A stretch of DNA of 5,829 nucleotides, from NCBI RefSeq assembly GCF_001602625.1, contig NZ_LECR01000086.1:1-5829 (forward strand), in the 5' to 3' direction. This document shows, in pieces, positions 1 to 5,334 of this stretch; within the stretch, counting starts at the first letter, position 1, and each line of letters starts with the position of its first letter. The DNA is from Sodalis-like endosymbiont of Proechinophthirus fluctus. Lineage in GTDB: Bacteria > Pseudomonadota > Gammaproteobacteria > Enterobacterales > Enterobacteriaceae. The translations under genes and the position numbers were made by a program. The notes beneath the pieces were generated by a model, which did no database searches, was not told the origin of the DNA, and was given only the letters and a program-made list of their open reading frames with translations.

Positions 1-17
1 GAGCCAATATAGATCAT
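1..17 (-). CDS. yecE: Start of yecE (DUF72 family), cut off by the window edge
   Basis: Read on the minus strand from 17, the bases give ATG-ATC-TAT-ATT-GGC, i.e. M-I-Y-I-G, which is how enterobacterial YecE (a DUF72 protein of unknown biochemical role) begins. In E. coli yecE lies directly downstream of yecD in the same direction, and here these codons lie 90 bp beyond the yecD remnant's stop, so order and orientation agree. Just upstream of the start (positions 17-42) is a 13-bp tandem duplication that repeats a GAAGA stretch that could act as a weak ribosome-binding site. Only five full codons are visible, so the gene's integrity cannot be judged. Given the state of yecD, it may also be broken. 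Confidence 0.5.
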
Positions 18-42
18 AGTGTCTTCAAATAGTGTCTTCAAA
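17..42. repeat. 13-bp perfect tandem duplication
   Basis: TAGTGTCTTCAAA occurs at 17-29 and again, with no spacer and no mismatch, at 30-42. On the minus strand it duplicates the bases just ahead of the presumed yecE start codon, including a GAAGA motif. It looks like a recent slippage duplication in the yecD-yecE spacer. Confidence 0.85.
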
Positions 43-107
43 ATGAAGGGGCCGGCCGCGTACCCCACCATGCCGGCTCGTGGAGGATTTACTACCTGCT
101 GCGGGCG

Positions 108-688
108 TTAACCAGCCAGCGCGTCAACCACTTCCGCACTGCGATACGCGCGGCCCAGGCGTGGGAAAGATATACTGGAAGCTGCCGTTATGCTGCGCCT
201 CATCGTGGGCGCTGCAGATATCTTCCACCAGCACTAGCTCAAAACCTAGCTCCCAGGCATTACACACGGTGAATTTCTCGCTAATATTAATGAAAATCCC
301 GCCCAGGATAATGGCTTAAATACCGTGCCGGCGTAGCTACATTTCCAATTGGATGCCGTAGGGAGGCGTCCCACCGGTGTTTAATGATGCGAATGTCGCT
401 GTTTGCAACCTGTAGAGGGACGAGAAGGTCCCACCAGTTGTCTTGCAGCGAGGGGCTGCCGCTGGCGCGCTATCCAACCGGCTATTTCACAACGCGTCAG
501 AGAAATAGGCAGACAAATACGAGGACCAAAAATACTGGCGTGTGTGAGTCGTGAAGACCATGCCTGCGCCAGCACGGCTGCGCGTTTGACGACGTCCGCA
601 GCGCTGTGCAGGCCAGCGGCAAAGGGTAAATCCTTTCTTATAAATCCATGAGCACCAGGGAAATATGAGAAGGACTGAGCTTAAGCAT
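108..688 (-). pseudogene. yecD: yecD pseudogene (isochorismatase-family hydrolase), several stops and frameshifts
   Basis: On the minus strand, fragments in shifting frames rebuild almost the whole of E. coli YecD (188 aa). The start is ATG at 686-688, preceded by GGAG, and reads M-L-K-L-S-P. This runs to LVLMDL and then a TAA at 638-640, where E. coli has Gln17, so a single C-to-T change would explain it. Later frames give HSAADVVKRAAVLAQ, then SLQDNWW, DIRIIKHRW, and NAWELGFELVLVEDICSA near 205-260. The end is RSAEVVDALAG with a TAA at 108-110. Further stops lie at 337-339 and 316-318, and at least four frame changes are needed. The segment matching LCGISTN, which in this family carries the catalytic Cys, reads LGGIFIN, so the nucleophile is lost too. 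The 581-bp span matches the intact gene length, so decay is by point changes and small indels rather than deletion. No function can remain. Confidence 0.95.
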
Positions 689-862
689 GGGATCTCCGTG
701 AGTCAATAATGGATTAAACCTATGCGTGAGCTAGGCCTGGTCAGCCGAGAGTATGTTACTCCATGCGCGATGTAACAGTATCGCTGTAGTGAATTTTGTT
801 AATATTTGTGAGGAGAATCAGAATCGCTAATTTCAGCGACGTGTGCGCTGACAGCGCCGACA

Positions 863-894
863 GGCTTATTCTAAGCCAGAAATTCCTTTATAAT
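863..894 (+). promoter_or_regulatory. Likely aspS promoter with a palindrome over the -35 position
   Basis: A perfect TATAAT sits at 889-894. The hexamer 17 bp upstream is TTATTC (866-871), a poor -35 that lies in the middle of the perfect inverted repeat GGCTTA-TTC-TAAGCC (863-877). Transcription would start near 901, leaving a leader of about 160 nt before aspS. The palindrome could be an operator, since a bound protein would cover the -35 element. No regulator can be named from sequence. Confidence 0.55.
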
Positions 895-905
895 GAGCTC
901 CTTTA

Positions 906-937
906 AAGCGCCCGCCCGTGCGGCAAGCGCCCGCCCG
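906..937. repeat. GC-rich 13-bp direct repeat in the aspS leader
   Basis: AAGCGCCCGCCCG occurs at 906-918 and 925-937, two exact copies with a 6-bp spacer (start-to-start 19 bp). It lies within the predicted 5' untranslated region of aspS, just after the likely transcription start. Confidence 0.8.
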
Positions 938-1029
938 CCAGTGATGCCAGGCAATGACTCGGCGCCGGGTTCGCCCACGCCGGGCACAGCCATTAATGAA
1001 TAACAGCTCTTTTTTTCCTATTCCGAGAC

Positions 1030-1062
1030 ACCCGCTGACGGGTTTAATTTTAAGGATATCCT
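1030..1062 (+). promoter_or_regulatory. aspS leader hairpin and palindromic ribosome-binding site
   Basis: ACCCG (1030-1034) and CGGGT (1039-1043) form a 5-bp stem with a CTGA loop, followed by the U-rich TTAATTTT. Next comes the Shine-Dalgarno AAGGA (1052-1056), seven bases before the ATG at 1064. The Shine-Dalgarno lies inside the perfect 10-bp palindrome AGGATATCCT (1053-1062), so it could pair with the bases just before the start codon. The hairpin resembles a short intrinsic terminator but its stem is weak. An attenuation role is possible and unproven. Confidence 0.45.
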
Positions 1063-1063
1063 A

Positions 1064-2827
1064 ATGCGTACTGTATATTGCGGACAGATTAACCTATCAC
1101 ATGTTGGCCAGGAAGTGACGTTATGCGGTTGGGTCAACTGCCGTCGTGATCTCGGTAGTCTGATTTTCATCGACATGCGCGATCGGGAAGGCTTGGTGCA
1201 GGTGTTTTTTGATCCCGACCGTCAGGATGCCTTCGCCCGTGCCGCCGAGTTGCGCAATGAATTCTGTCTGCAACTGACCGGTATCGTGCGTGCCCGCCCA
1301 GACAGTCAGGTCAAGAGCGATATGGCCACCGGCGCCGTAGAAGTTCTTGCCACCCAACTAACCATTATCAACCGCTCGGAGCCGCTGCCGCTCGACGCCA
1401 ATCAGAATAATAAAGAAGAGCTGCGCCTGAAATTCCGCTACCTCGATTTACGTCGTCCCGTCATGGTGCAGCGTCTCAAAACGCGAGCGCGTATCTCCAG
1501 TTTCGTCCGCCGTTTCATGGATGCCGAAGGGTTTCTTGATATCGAAACGCCGATGTTGACCAAAGCAACGCCGGAAGGCGCCCGCGATTACCTGGTTCCC
1601 AGCCGGGTACATAAGGGTAAGTTTTACGCCTTGCCGCAGTCGCCGCAACTGTTCAAACAGCTACTGATGATGTCGGGTTTTGACCGCTACTACCAGATCG
1701 TGAAATGTTTCCGTGATGAAGACCTGCGCGCCGATCGTCAGCCGGAGTTCACCCAGATCGACGTGGAAACGTCATTCATGACCGCGGCGCAGGTGCGCGA
1801 GGTGATGGAGCGGCTGGTACGCGATTTGTGGCACGACATTACCGGCGTCGACCTGGGAGTTTTTCCGCAGATGACCTATGCCAACGCTATGTGCCGCTTC
1901 GGTTCCGACAAACCGGATTTGCGCAATCCGATGGAGCTGGTGGACGTGGCGGATTTAGTCAGGGACGTGGCCTTTAACGTGTTCTTCACGCCCGCCAACG
2001 ACGCTAAAGGCCGCGTGGCAGCGTTGCGTGTGCCTGGTGGTGCGAAGTTGAGCCACAAGCAGATTGACGAATATGGCAAATATATTGAAATCTACGGCGC
2101 CAAAGGGCTGGTATGGATGAAGGTCAACCAGCGTGCCGCAGGCGCGGAAGGGGTGCAAAGCCCAGTGGCGAAATTCTTGGGGCTGCAGGTGATCGAGCAG
2201 ATCCTAGCGCGTATCCATGCCGCCGACGGCGATATCGTTTTCTTCAGCGCGGACCGCGCAAGCGTCGTGACCGATGCGCTGGGGGCGCTACGTCTCAAGC
2301 TCGGCCTGGATTTGCAACTCACGGAAACTGACCGCTGGGCGCCTCTGTGGGTGGTCGACTTCCCAATGTTTGAGGAAGACGAAGACGGCAGCCTAGCCGC
2401 GATACATCATCCCTTCACCGCGCCGAAGGATATTGATGCAAAGACACTTGCCGCCTGCCCGACTGCGGCGGTGGCCAACGCCTACGATATGGTGATCAAT
2501 GGTTACGAGGTCGGTAGCGGCTCGGTGCGTATCCACCGTGGCGATATGCAGCAAACTGTGTTCGGCATACTGGGTATTAGTGAACAGGAACAGCAGGAGA
2601 AATTTGGTTTCCTGCTTGATGCATTAAAATACGGCACGCCGCCCCATTCTGGCCTGGCCTTCGGCCTGGACCGCCTGGTGATGCTGCTGACCGGCACCGA
2701 TAATATCCGCGATGTTATTGCGTTTCCGAAAACCACCGCAGCGGCGGATCTGATGACCGAAGCCCCCAGCTTCGGCAATGCCAAGGAGCTAGCCGATCTG
2801 TCGATTACAGTCGTCAGCAAGGGTTAA
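1064..2827 (+). CDS. aspS: Aspartyl-tRNA synthetase, full length
   Basis: Cytoplasmic class IIb synthetase that activates aspartate with ATP and charges tRNA-Asp. At 587 aa it is nearly the same length as E. coli AspRS (590) and aligns with almost no gaps. The N-terminal OB-fold that binds the anticodon covers about residues 1-107. Motif 1 is around [19 protein letters not shown] (157-175), with the flipping loop in that segment. Motif 2 is [18 protein letters not shown] (216-233) with catalytic Arg217. The bacterial-type insertion domain spans roughly 288-420. Motif 3 is GLAFGLDR (530-537), with Arg537. All core catalytic residues are present. The start is supported by AAGGA seven bases upstream and by an N-terminus MRTVYCGQ that matches the family. 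One oddity is WVNCRRDLG at 23-31, where relatives have WVNRRRDLG (Arg26 to Cys). The stop is followed directly by the nudB remnant. Confidence 0.98.
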   Translation: MRTVYCGQINLSHVGQEVTLCGWVNCRRDLGSLIFIDMRDREGLVQVFFDPDRQDAFARAAELRNEFCLQLTGIVRARPDSQVKSDMATGAVEVLATQLTIINRSEPLPLDANQNNKEELRLKFRYLDLRRPVMVQRLKTRARISSFVRRFMDAEGFLDIETPMLTKATPEGARDYLVPSRVHKGKFYALPQSPQLFKQLLMMSGFDRYYQIVKCFRDEDLRADRQPEFTQIDVETSFMTAAQVREVMERLVRDLWHDITGVDLGVFPQMTYANAMCRFGSDKPDLRNPMELVDVADLVRDVAFNVFFTPANDAKGRVAALRVPGGAKLSHKQIDEYGKYIEIYGAKGLVWMKVNQRAAGAEGVQSPVAKFLGLQVIEQILARIHAADGDIVFFSADRASVVTDALGALRLKLGLDLQLTETDRWAPLWVVDFPMFEEDEDGSLAAIHHPFTAPKDIDAKTLAACPTAAVANAYDMVINGYEVGSGSVRIHRGDMQQTVFGILGISEQEQQEKFGFLLDALKYGTPPHSGLAFGLDRLVMLLTGTDNIRDVIAFPKTTAAADLMTEAPSFGNAKELADLSITVVSKG

Positions 2828-2854
2828 GGAAGCGATGGAACACGGTTGGCCATA

Positions 2855-3259
2855 ATGGCCTATAAAGGCTACCAATGTCGGTGCTGGTGTTCAATCTCCG
2901 CCGCCGACAGCGGGCGGGGAATGACCGGCTTTTTGGCAGTCGGTTACCGGCAAGTGATAGACGCCGGCGAACCTCCGCACGAAGAAACTGGGTTTGATGT
3001 GGGTGCTGGAGGCGGAGGCTGAGAAACTGACTCTCATCGATTGCCAGCGCTGCATTTCAATTTGAGATTTTTAGCCATTTTCATCACTTTTACGCGCGCC
3101 CGTAGGCGTACAAAATACAGAATATTGGTTCTTTTTGACGTTAACCTGTGAGCAGGCACCTGTGTTATGCGAGTATCCCCGCTGACGCTGGATAGCCCGC
3201 CTTAGCTGGCCAAATCTAGAAGTGACCGGCAGGCGAAAGAATTTGTTATTTATCCAGCC
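2855..3259 (+). pseudogene. nudB: nudB pseudogene (dihydroneopterin triphosphate diphosphatase), Nudix family
   Basis: Between aspS and yebC, where enterobacteria carry nudB, broken frames reproduce NudB end to end. They give M-A-Y-K (2855) and SVLVFN; then FWQSVTGK followed by TGA-TAG (2955-2960); then DAGEPPHEETGFDV; then AEKLTLIDCQR, with stops at 3063-3065 and 3072-3074; then APVGVQNTEYWFFLTL; and finally [18 protein letters not shown] (E. coli: LTKSWSNRQAIEQFVINAA). The Nudix box is cut: about seven codons carrying its Arg-Glu are missing between GEPP and EETGF. The span is about 405 bp against roughly 450 for the intact gene. An alternative start ATG at 2835 is in another frame. The intact enzyme removes pyrophosphate from dihydroneopterin triphosphate in folate synthesis. 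This copy cannot make an active enzyme. Confidence 0.94.
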
Positions 3260-3274
3260 TGGAAAGGCTTTTTT
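3256..3274 (+). terminator. Small intrinsic terminator just before the yebC ribosome-binding site
   Basis: AGCCT (3256-3260), a GGAA loop of the GNRA type, and AGGCT (3265-3269) form a stem-loop that runs straight into six Ts (3269-3274). It lies at the very end of the nudB remnant and ends one base before the yebC Shine-Dalgarno GGAG (3276-3279). The stem has only five pairs, so it is probably leaky. It could end transcripts from aspS or set the yebC-ruvC level by partial read-through. Confidence 0.6.
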
Positions 3275-3285
3275 CGGAGAAAGGT

Positions 3286-4020
3286 ATGGCAGATAATAGT
3301 AAGTGGACCAATACCAAGCATCGTAAAGCCTTACAGGACGCCAAACGCGCGAAAATTTTCACTAACATTATCCGTGAACTGGTTACCGCCGCTAGACTGG
3401 GCGATGGGGATGTCAGCCCCAAACCTGGCTTGAGCGCGGTGGCGGATAAAACCTTAGCGAACAACATTACGCGTAGCACGCTCAATCGCGCCATCGTCCG
3501 CGGAGTAGGGAGTGACGACGCCCAGATGGAGGCTATTATTTATGAAAGCTATGACCTCGGCGGGACCGCGGTCATGGTTGAGTACCTGAGCGATAACCGC
3601 AATCGGACCGTGTCCGAGTTGCGTTACGCCTTCACTAAAACCGGCAGCAATTTGGGTACCGATGACTCCGTTTCATATCTGCTCATCAAAAGAGGGACGA
3701 TTTCTTTCGCGCTGAGCCAAGATACCATAATGGACGCAGTGCTAGAAGCCGACGCCGATGACGTTATCACTTATGATAACAGAGTGATCGATTCGTATAC
3801 TACGCCGGACGCGCTCAGTGAAGTCAAAGACGCGTTTGTGGCTGCTGGTCTGACGCTGAAATCCTCGGAAATTGCTCTAACCCCGCCTACCCGCGCCGAT
3901 CTGAATGCAGAGACCGCACCCAAATTACTGCGCTTTATTAGTATGCTGGAAGATGCAAATGATGTGCAGGAAGTCTACTACGACGGTGAGATTTCCGACG
4001 AGATGCTGGCGACACTGTGA
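3286..4020 (+). CDS. yebC: YebC/PmpR-family protein, open frame but divergent
   Basis: A 244-aa protein of the YebC family (E. coli YebC 246 aa; mitochondrial relative TACO1). The family was first described as transcription regulators and has more recently been linked to translation of difficult sequences such as polyproline. The fold-spanning alignment is complete, with QDAKR (17-21), [14 protein letters not shown] (23-36), LSDNRNRTV (101-109), ETAPKLLR (209-216) and [14 protein letters not shown] (226-239). Conserved positions are altered, however: the N-terminal MAGHSKW reads MADNSKW, EGYGPGG reads ESYDLGG (87-93), GGNLGTDGSV reads [10 protein letters not shown] (120-129), and NPRLR reads KPGLS (46-50). 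The start is set by GGAG (3276-3279) plus AAGG (3281-3284). It lies just downstream of a terminator-like hairpin. The frame is intact, but function may be weakened. Confidence 0.93.
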   Translation: MADNSKWTNTKHRKALQDAKRAKIFTNIIRELVTAARLGDGDVSPKPGLSAVADKTLANNITRSTLNRAIVRGVGSDDAQMEAIIYESYDLGGTAVMVEYLSDNRNRTVSELRYAFTKTGSNLGTDDSVSYLLIKRGTISFALSQDTIMDAVLEADADDVITYDNRVIDSYTTPDALSEVKDAFVAAGLTLKSSEIALTPPTRADLNAETAPKLLRFISMLEDANDVQEVYYDGEISDEMLATL

Positions 4021-4067
4021 TGACCGGTTTCCCGCGTTATCGCGCGCGCCAAGTGGCAGTGGTATGA
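4020..4067 (+). CDS. 15-codon mini-ORF bridging yebC and ruvC
   Basis: The yebC stop and an ATG overlap as TGATG (4018-4022). The frame opened there encodes [15 protein letters not shown] and stops with a TGA (4065-4067) that overlaps the ruvC start codon as ATGA (4064-4067). It thus spans exactly the 43-bp gap, and ruvC has no good Shine-Dalgarno of its own. That arrangement is what translational coupling through a leader peptide would look like. I recognise no homolog, and chance is a fair alternative. Confidence 0.3.
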   Translation: MTGFPRYRARQVAVV

Positions 4068-4564
4068 CCGTGATATTAGGTATCGATCCCGGCTCGCGTA
4101 TTACTGGCTATGGCATCGTGCGCCAGGATGGGATTAAACTGAGCTACTTGGGCAGCGGCTGTATCCGCACCAAAGTGGTTGATCTGCCCGGTCGTTTGAA
4201 ACTTATCTATGCCGGGGTCAGCGAGATCATAATGCAGTTTCAACCTGACTGCCTGGCAACTGAGCGGGTCTTTATGGCCAAAAACGCTGACTCGGCGCTA
4301 AAACTGGGCCAGGCGCGCGGCGTCGCCATCGTGGCAGCGATTAACCTGAATTTACCGGTGTTTGAATATGCGGCCCGTCAGGTCAAACAGACGGTGGTGG
4401 GAACGGGGTCAGCGGAGAAAAGCCAGGTACAGCATATGGTACGTACTCTATTAACGCTATCGGCCAACCCGCAGGCAGACGCCGCCGATGCGTTGGCCAT
4501 CGCCATTACCCATTGCCACATCAGCCAGAATGTCCTGCACATGGACAGCAGCAGGCTAAGCTGA
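4064..4564 (+). CDS. ruvC: RuvC, crossover junction (Holliday) endodeoxyribonuclease
   Basis: A dimeric nuclease that resolves Holliday junctions with RuvAB by paired symmetric nicks. The product is 166 aa (E. coli 173). The four acidic metal-binding residues are present, counted from Met: Asp8 in LGIDPGS, Glu67 in LATERVF, and Asp139 and Asp142 in [10 protein letters not shown]. Lys108 and Lys119 (KQTVVG, AEKSQVQ) and Phe70 are also kept. The frame is open further upstream (to 3905), but homology begins at ATG 4064 ([12 protein letters not shown]), which I use as the start. The Shine-Dalgarno there is weak, so translation may depend on coupling from upstream. Oddities: relatives have I-E-Q around the catalytic Glu, whereas here it is T-E-R, and the C-terminal tail ends at SRLS, lacking the basic LARGRLR end of the E. 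coli protein. It is probably active but less certainly so than its length suggests. Confidence 0.95.
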   Translation: MTVILGIDPGSRITGYGIVRQDGIKLSYLGSGCIRTKVVDLPGRLKLIYAGVSEIIMQFQPDCLATERVFMAKNADSALKLGQARGVAIVAAINLNLPVFEYAARQVKQTVVGTGSAEKSQVQHMVRTLLTLSANPQADAADALAIAITHCHISQNVLHMDSSRLS

Positions 4565-4593
4565 CATCCGGATATGGCACATTTATCTTCAAG

Positions 4594-4609
4594 CTGGATA
4601 TCCATCCAG
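4594..4609. promoter_or_regulatory. LexA (SOS) box controlling ruvAB
   Basis: CTGGATATCCATCCAG fits the LexA consensus CTG-N10-CAG and, as I recall it, differs by one base from the ruvA box of E. coli. It sits about 100 bp ahead of ruvA, downstream of ruvC, so ruvAB would be DNA-damage inducible while ruvC would not, as in E. coli. Confidence 0.93.
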
Positions 4610-4615
4610 ACTTTA

Positions 4616-4632
4616 TTATGCTATAAGCATAA
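4616..4632 (+). promoter_or_regulatory. Extended -10 of the ruvAB promoter inside a palindrome
   Basis: TG-C-TATAAG (4619-4627) is an extended -10 element placed so that the LexA box covers the -35 side of the promoter. The same bases lie in the perfect inverted repeat TTATGCT-ATA-AGCATAA (4616-4632, 7-bp arms). An alternative -10 is TATTAT at 4614-4619. The start of transcription would be near 4634-4640. Confidence 0.5.
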
Positions 4633-4644
4633 CCATCGAAAGCA

Positions 4645-4692
4645 ATAACCTAACGCGTATATATAACCTGACGCGTATATAGAAGCGTATAT
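4645..4692. repeat. 18-bp tandem repeat, 2.7 copies, in the ruvA leader
   Basis: Copy 1 (4645-4662) is ATAACCTAACGCGTATAT. Copy 2 (4663-4680) differs only at its eighth base (A to G). Copy 3 (4681-4692) keeps the last eight bases GCGTATAT but lacks six internal ones and has one mismatch. The array ends eight bases or fewer before the ruvA Shine-Dalgarno (AAAGGAAGG, 4695-4703). Each copy carries an ACGCGT or GCGT core followed by TATAT, so it is locally AT-rich and easily melted. Confidence 0.88.
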
Positions 4693-4708
4693 ATAAAGGA
4701 AGGCCGAG

Positions 4709-5326
4709 GTGATCGGATGTCTCAGAGGCATTATTCTGGAAAAGCAGCCGCCGCAGGTGCTATTGGAAGCTCATGGGGTGGGTTATGAGGTGCAATTACC
4801 GATGAAATGTTTCTATGCTCTGCCCGAAACCGGTCAGGAGGCGGTTATTTTCACCCATTTTGTGGTACGTGAAGGCGCCCAGTTGCTGTTTGGTTTTATT
4901 CATAAGCAGGAACGGGTGCTGTTTCGCGAACTGATTAAAGTGAACGGCGTCGGGCCGAAGCTTGCGCTGGCGATTCTCTCCGGGATATCCGCGCAGCAAT
5001 TTGTCAGAGCTGTGGAGCGCCAGGAAATTAACGCGCTGGTGAAATTGCCTGGGGTTGGCAAAAAGACCGCCGAACGGCTGGTAGTGGAAATGAATGACAG
5101 ATTTAAAGGTCTATCCGGCGATCTGTTCTCGCCCCAGGATGTAGATGATATCCCCCTCGCCATCGACGCGCAGGTCAATCCGGCCGATCCAGAGAGCGAA
5201 GCGGTTGCTGCGCTGGTAGCGCTGGGGTATAAACCCCAGGAGGCAAGCCGGATGGTAAGCAAAGTGGCGAGCTCCAGTGCTGATTGTGAAATGCTTATCC
5301 GTAATGCGCTGCGCACCGCACTGTGA
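4709..5326 (+). CDS. ruvA: RuvA, Holliday junction-binding subunit of the RuvAB branch-migration complex
   Basis: Binds four-way DNA junctions as a tetramer and loads the RuvB motors. The product is 205 aa (E. coli 203). The N-terminal OB-fold domain covers about 1-64. Two helix-hairpin-helix motifs follow: [16 protein letters not shown] (75-90) and [15 protein letters not shown] (110-124). A variable acidic linker spans roughly 140-155. The RuvB-binding domain III ends [19 protein letters not shown] (165-183) to the C-terminus. The start is GTG at 4709, chosen because MIGCLRGII matches the family N-terminus and AAAGGAAGG lies just upstream. Notable change: the acidic pin, Glu55-Asp56 in E. 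coli, reads Glu55-Gly56 here (VVREGAQLL). Arg4 is also replaced by Cys. Transcription is expected from the LexA-controlled promoter upstream, and ruvB follows after eight bases. Confidence 0.97.
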   Translation: MIGCLRGIILEKQPPQVLLEAHGVGYEVQLPMKCFYALPETGQEAVIFTHFVVREGAQLLFGFIHKQERVLFRELIKVNGVGPKLALAILSGISAQQFVRAVERQEINALVKLPGVGKKTAERLVVEMNDRFKGLSGDLFSPQDVDDIPLAIDAQVNPADPESEAVAALVALGYKPQEASRMVSKVASSSADCEMLIRNALRTAL

Positions 5327-5334
5327 GGTAGAGG

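Larger units (their letters stand above)
689..1063. other. Divergent yecD-aspS intergenic region (375 bp)
   Basis: No gene is supported here. The half nearer yecD (689-830) shows only short chance ORFs and an inverted pair TGTTAC (754-759) / GTAACA (772-777) with a 12-nt loop. From about 830 to 857 lie two mutually exclusive inverted repeats: TCAGCG (833-838) with CGCTGA (846-851), and GCGCTG (845-850) with CAGCGC (852-857). Next come the likely aspS promoter (863-894), a GC-rich 13-bp direct repeat (906-918, 925-937), a possible hairpin with GGCG/CGCC outer and GGG/CCC inner arms around TTCG (961-981), seven Ts (1010-1016), and a hairpin plus ribosome-binding site next to the aspS start. The region is long for a simple promoter and may include decayed sequence. 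Confidence 0.6.

Noticed and set aside
80..319. Plus-strand open frame of 79 codons
   Set aside because: It is antisense to the clearly recognisable yecD remnant, has no good ribosome-binding site and resembles no family I know.
381..575. Minus-strand open frame of 64 codons as a stand-alone gene
   Set aside because: Its first half is a fragment of YecD (VLAQAW region) and the rest is out-of-frame sequence from the same pseudogene.
961..1016. GC hairpin at 961-981 plus seven Ts at 1010-1016 as an intrinsic terminator
   Set aside because: The T run starts 28 bases after the stem, so the two cannot work together as a standard terminator.
3135..3168. TTGACG ... TGTTAT as a promoter in the nudB remnant
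   Set aside because: The spacing is 22 bp, too long for a sigma-70 promoter, and the bases are explained as NudB codons.
3222..3249. Possible promoter for yebC (GTGACC, 16 bp, TGTTAT)
   Set aside because: Both hexamers match consensus at only four of six positions, which is common by chance in a decaying region, so I mention it without claiming it.
3905..4063. N-terminal extension of RuvC using the upstream ATG at 3905
   Set aside because: It would overlap yebC by 116 bases, and the extra 53 residues have no counterpart in RuvC. Homology starts exactly at 4064.
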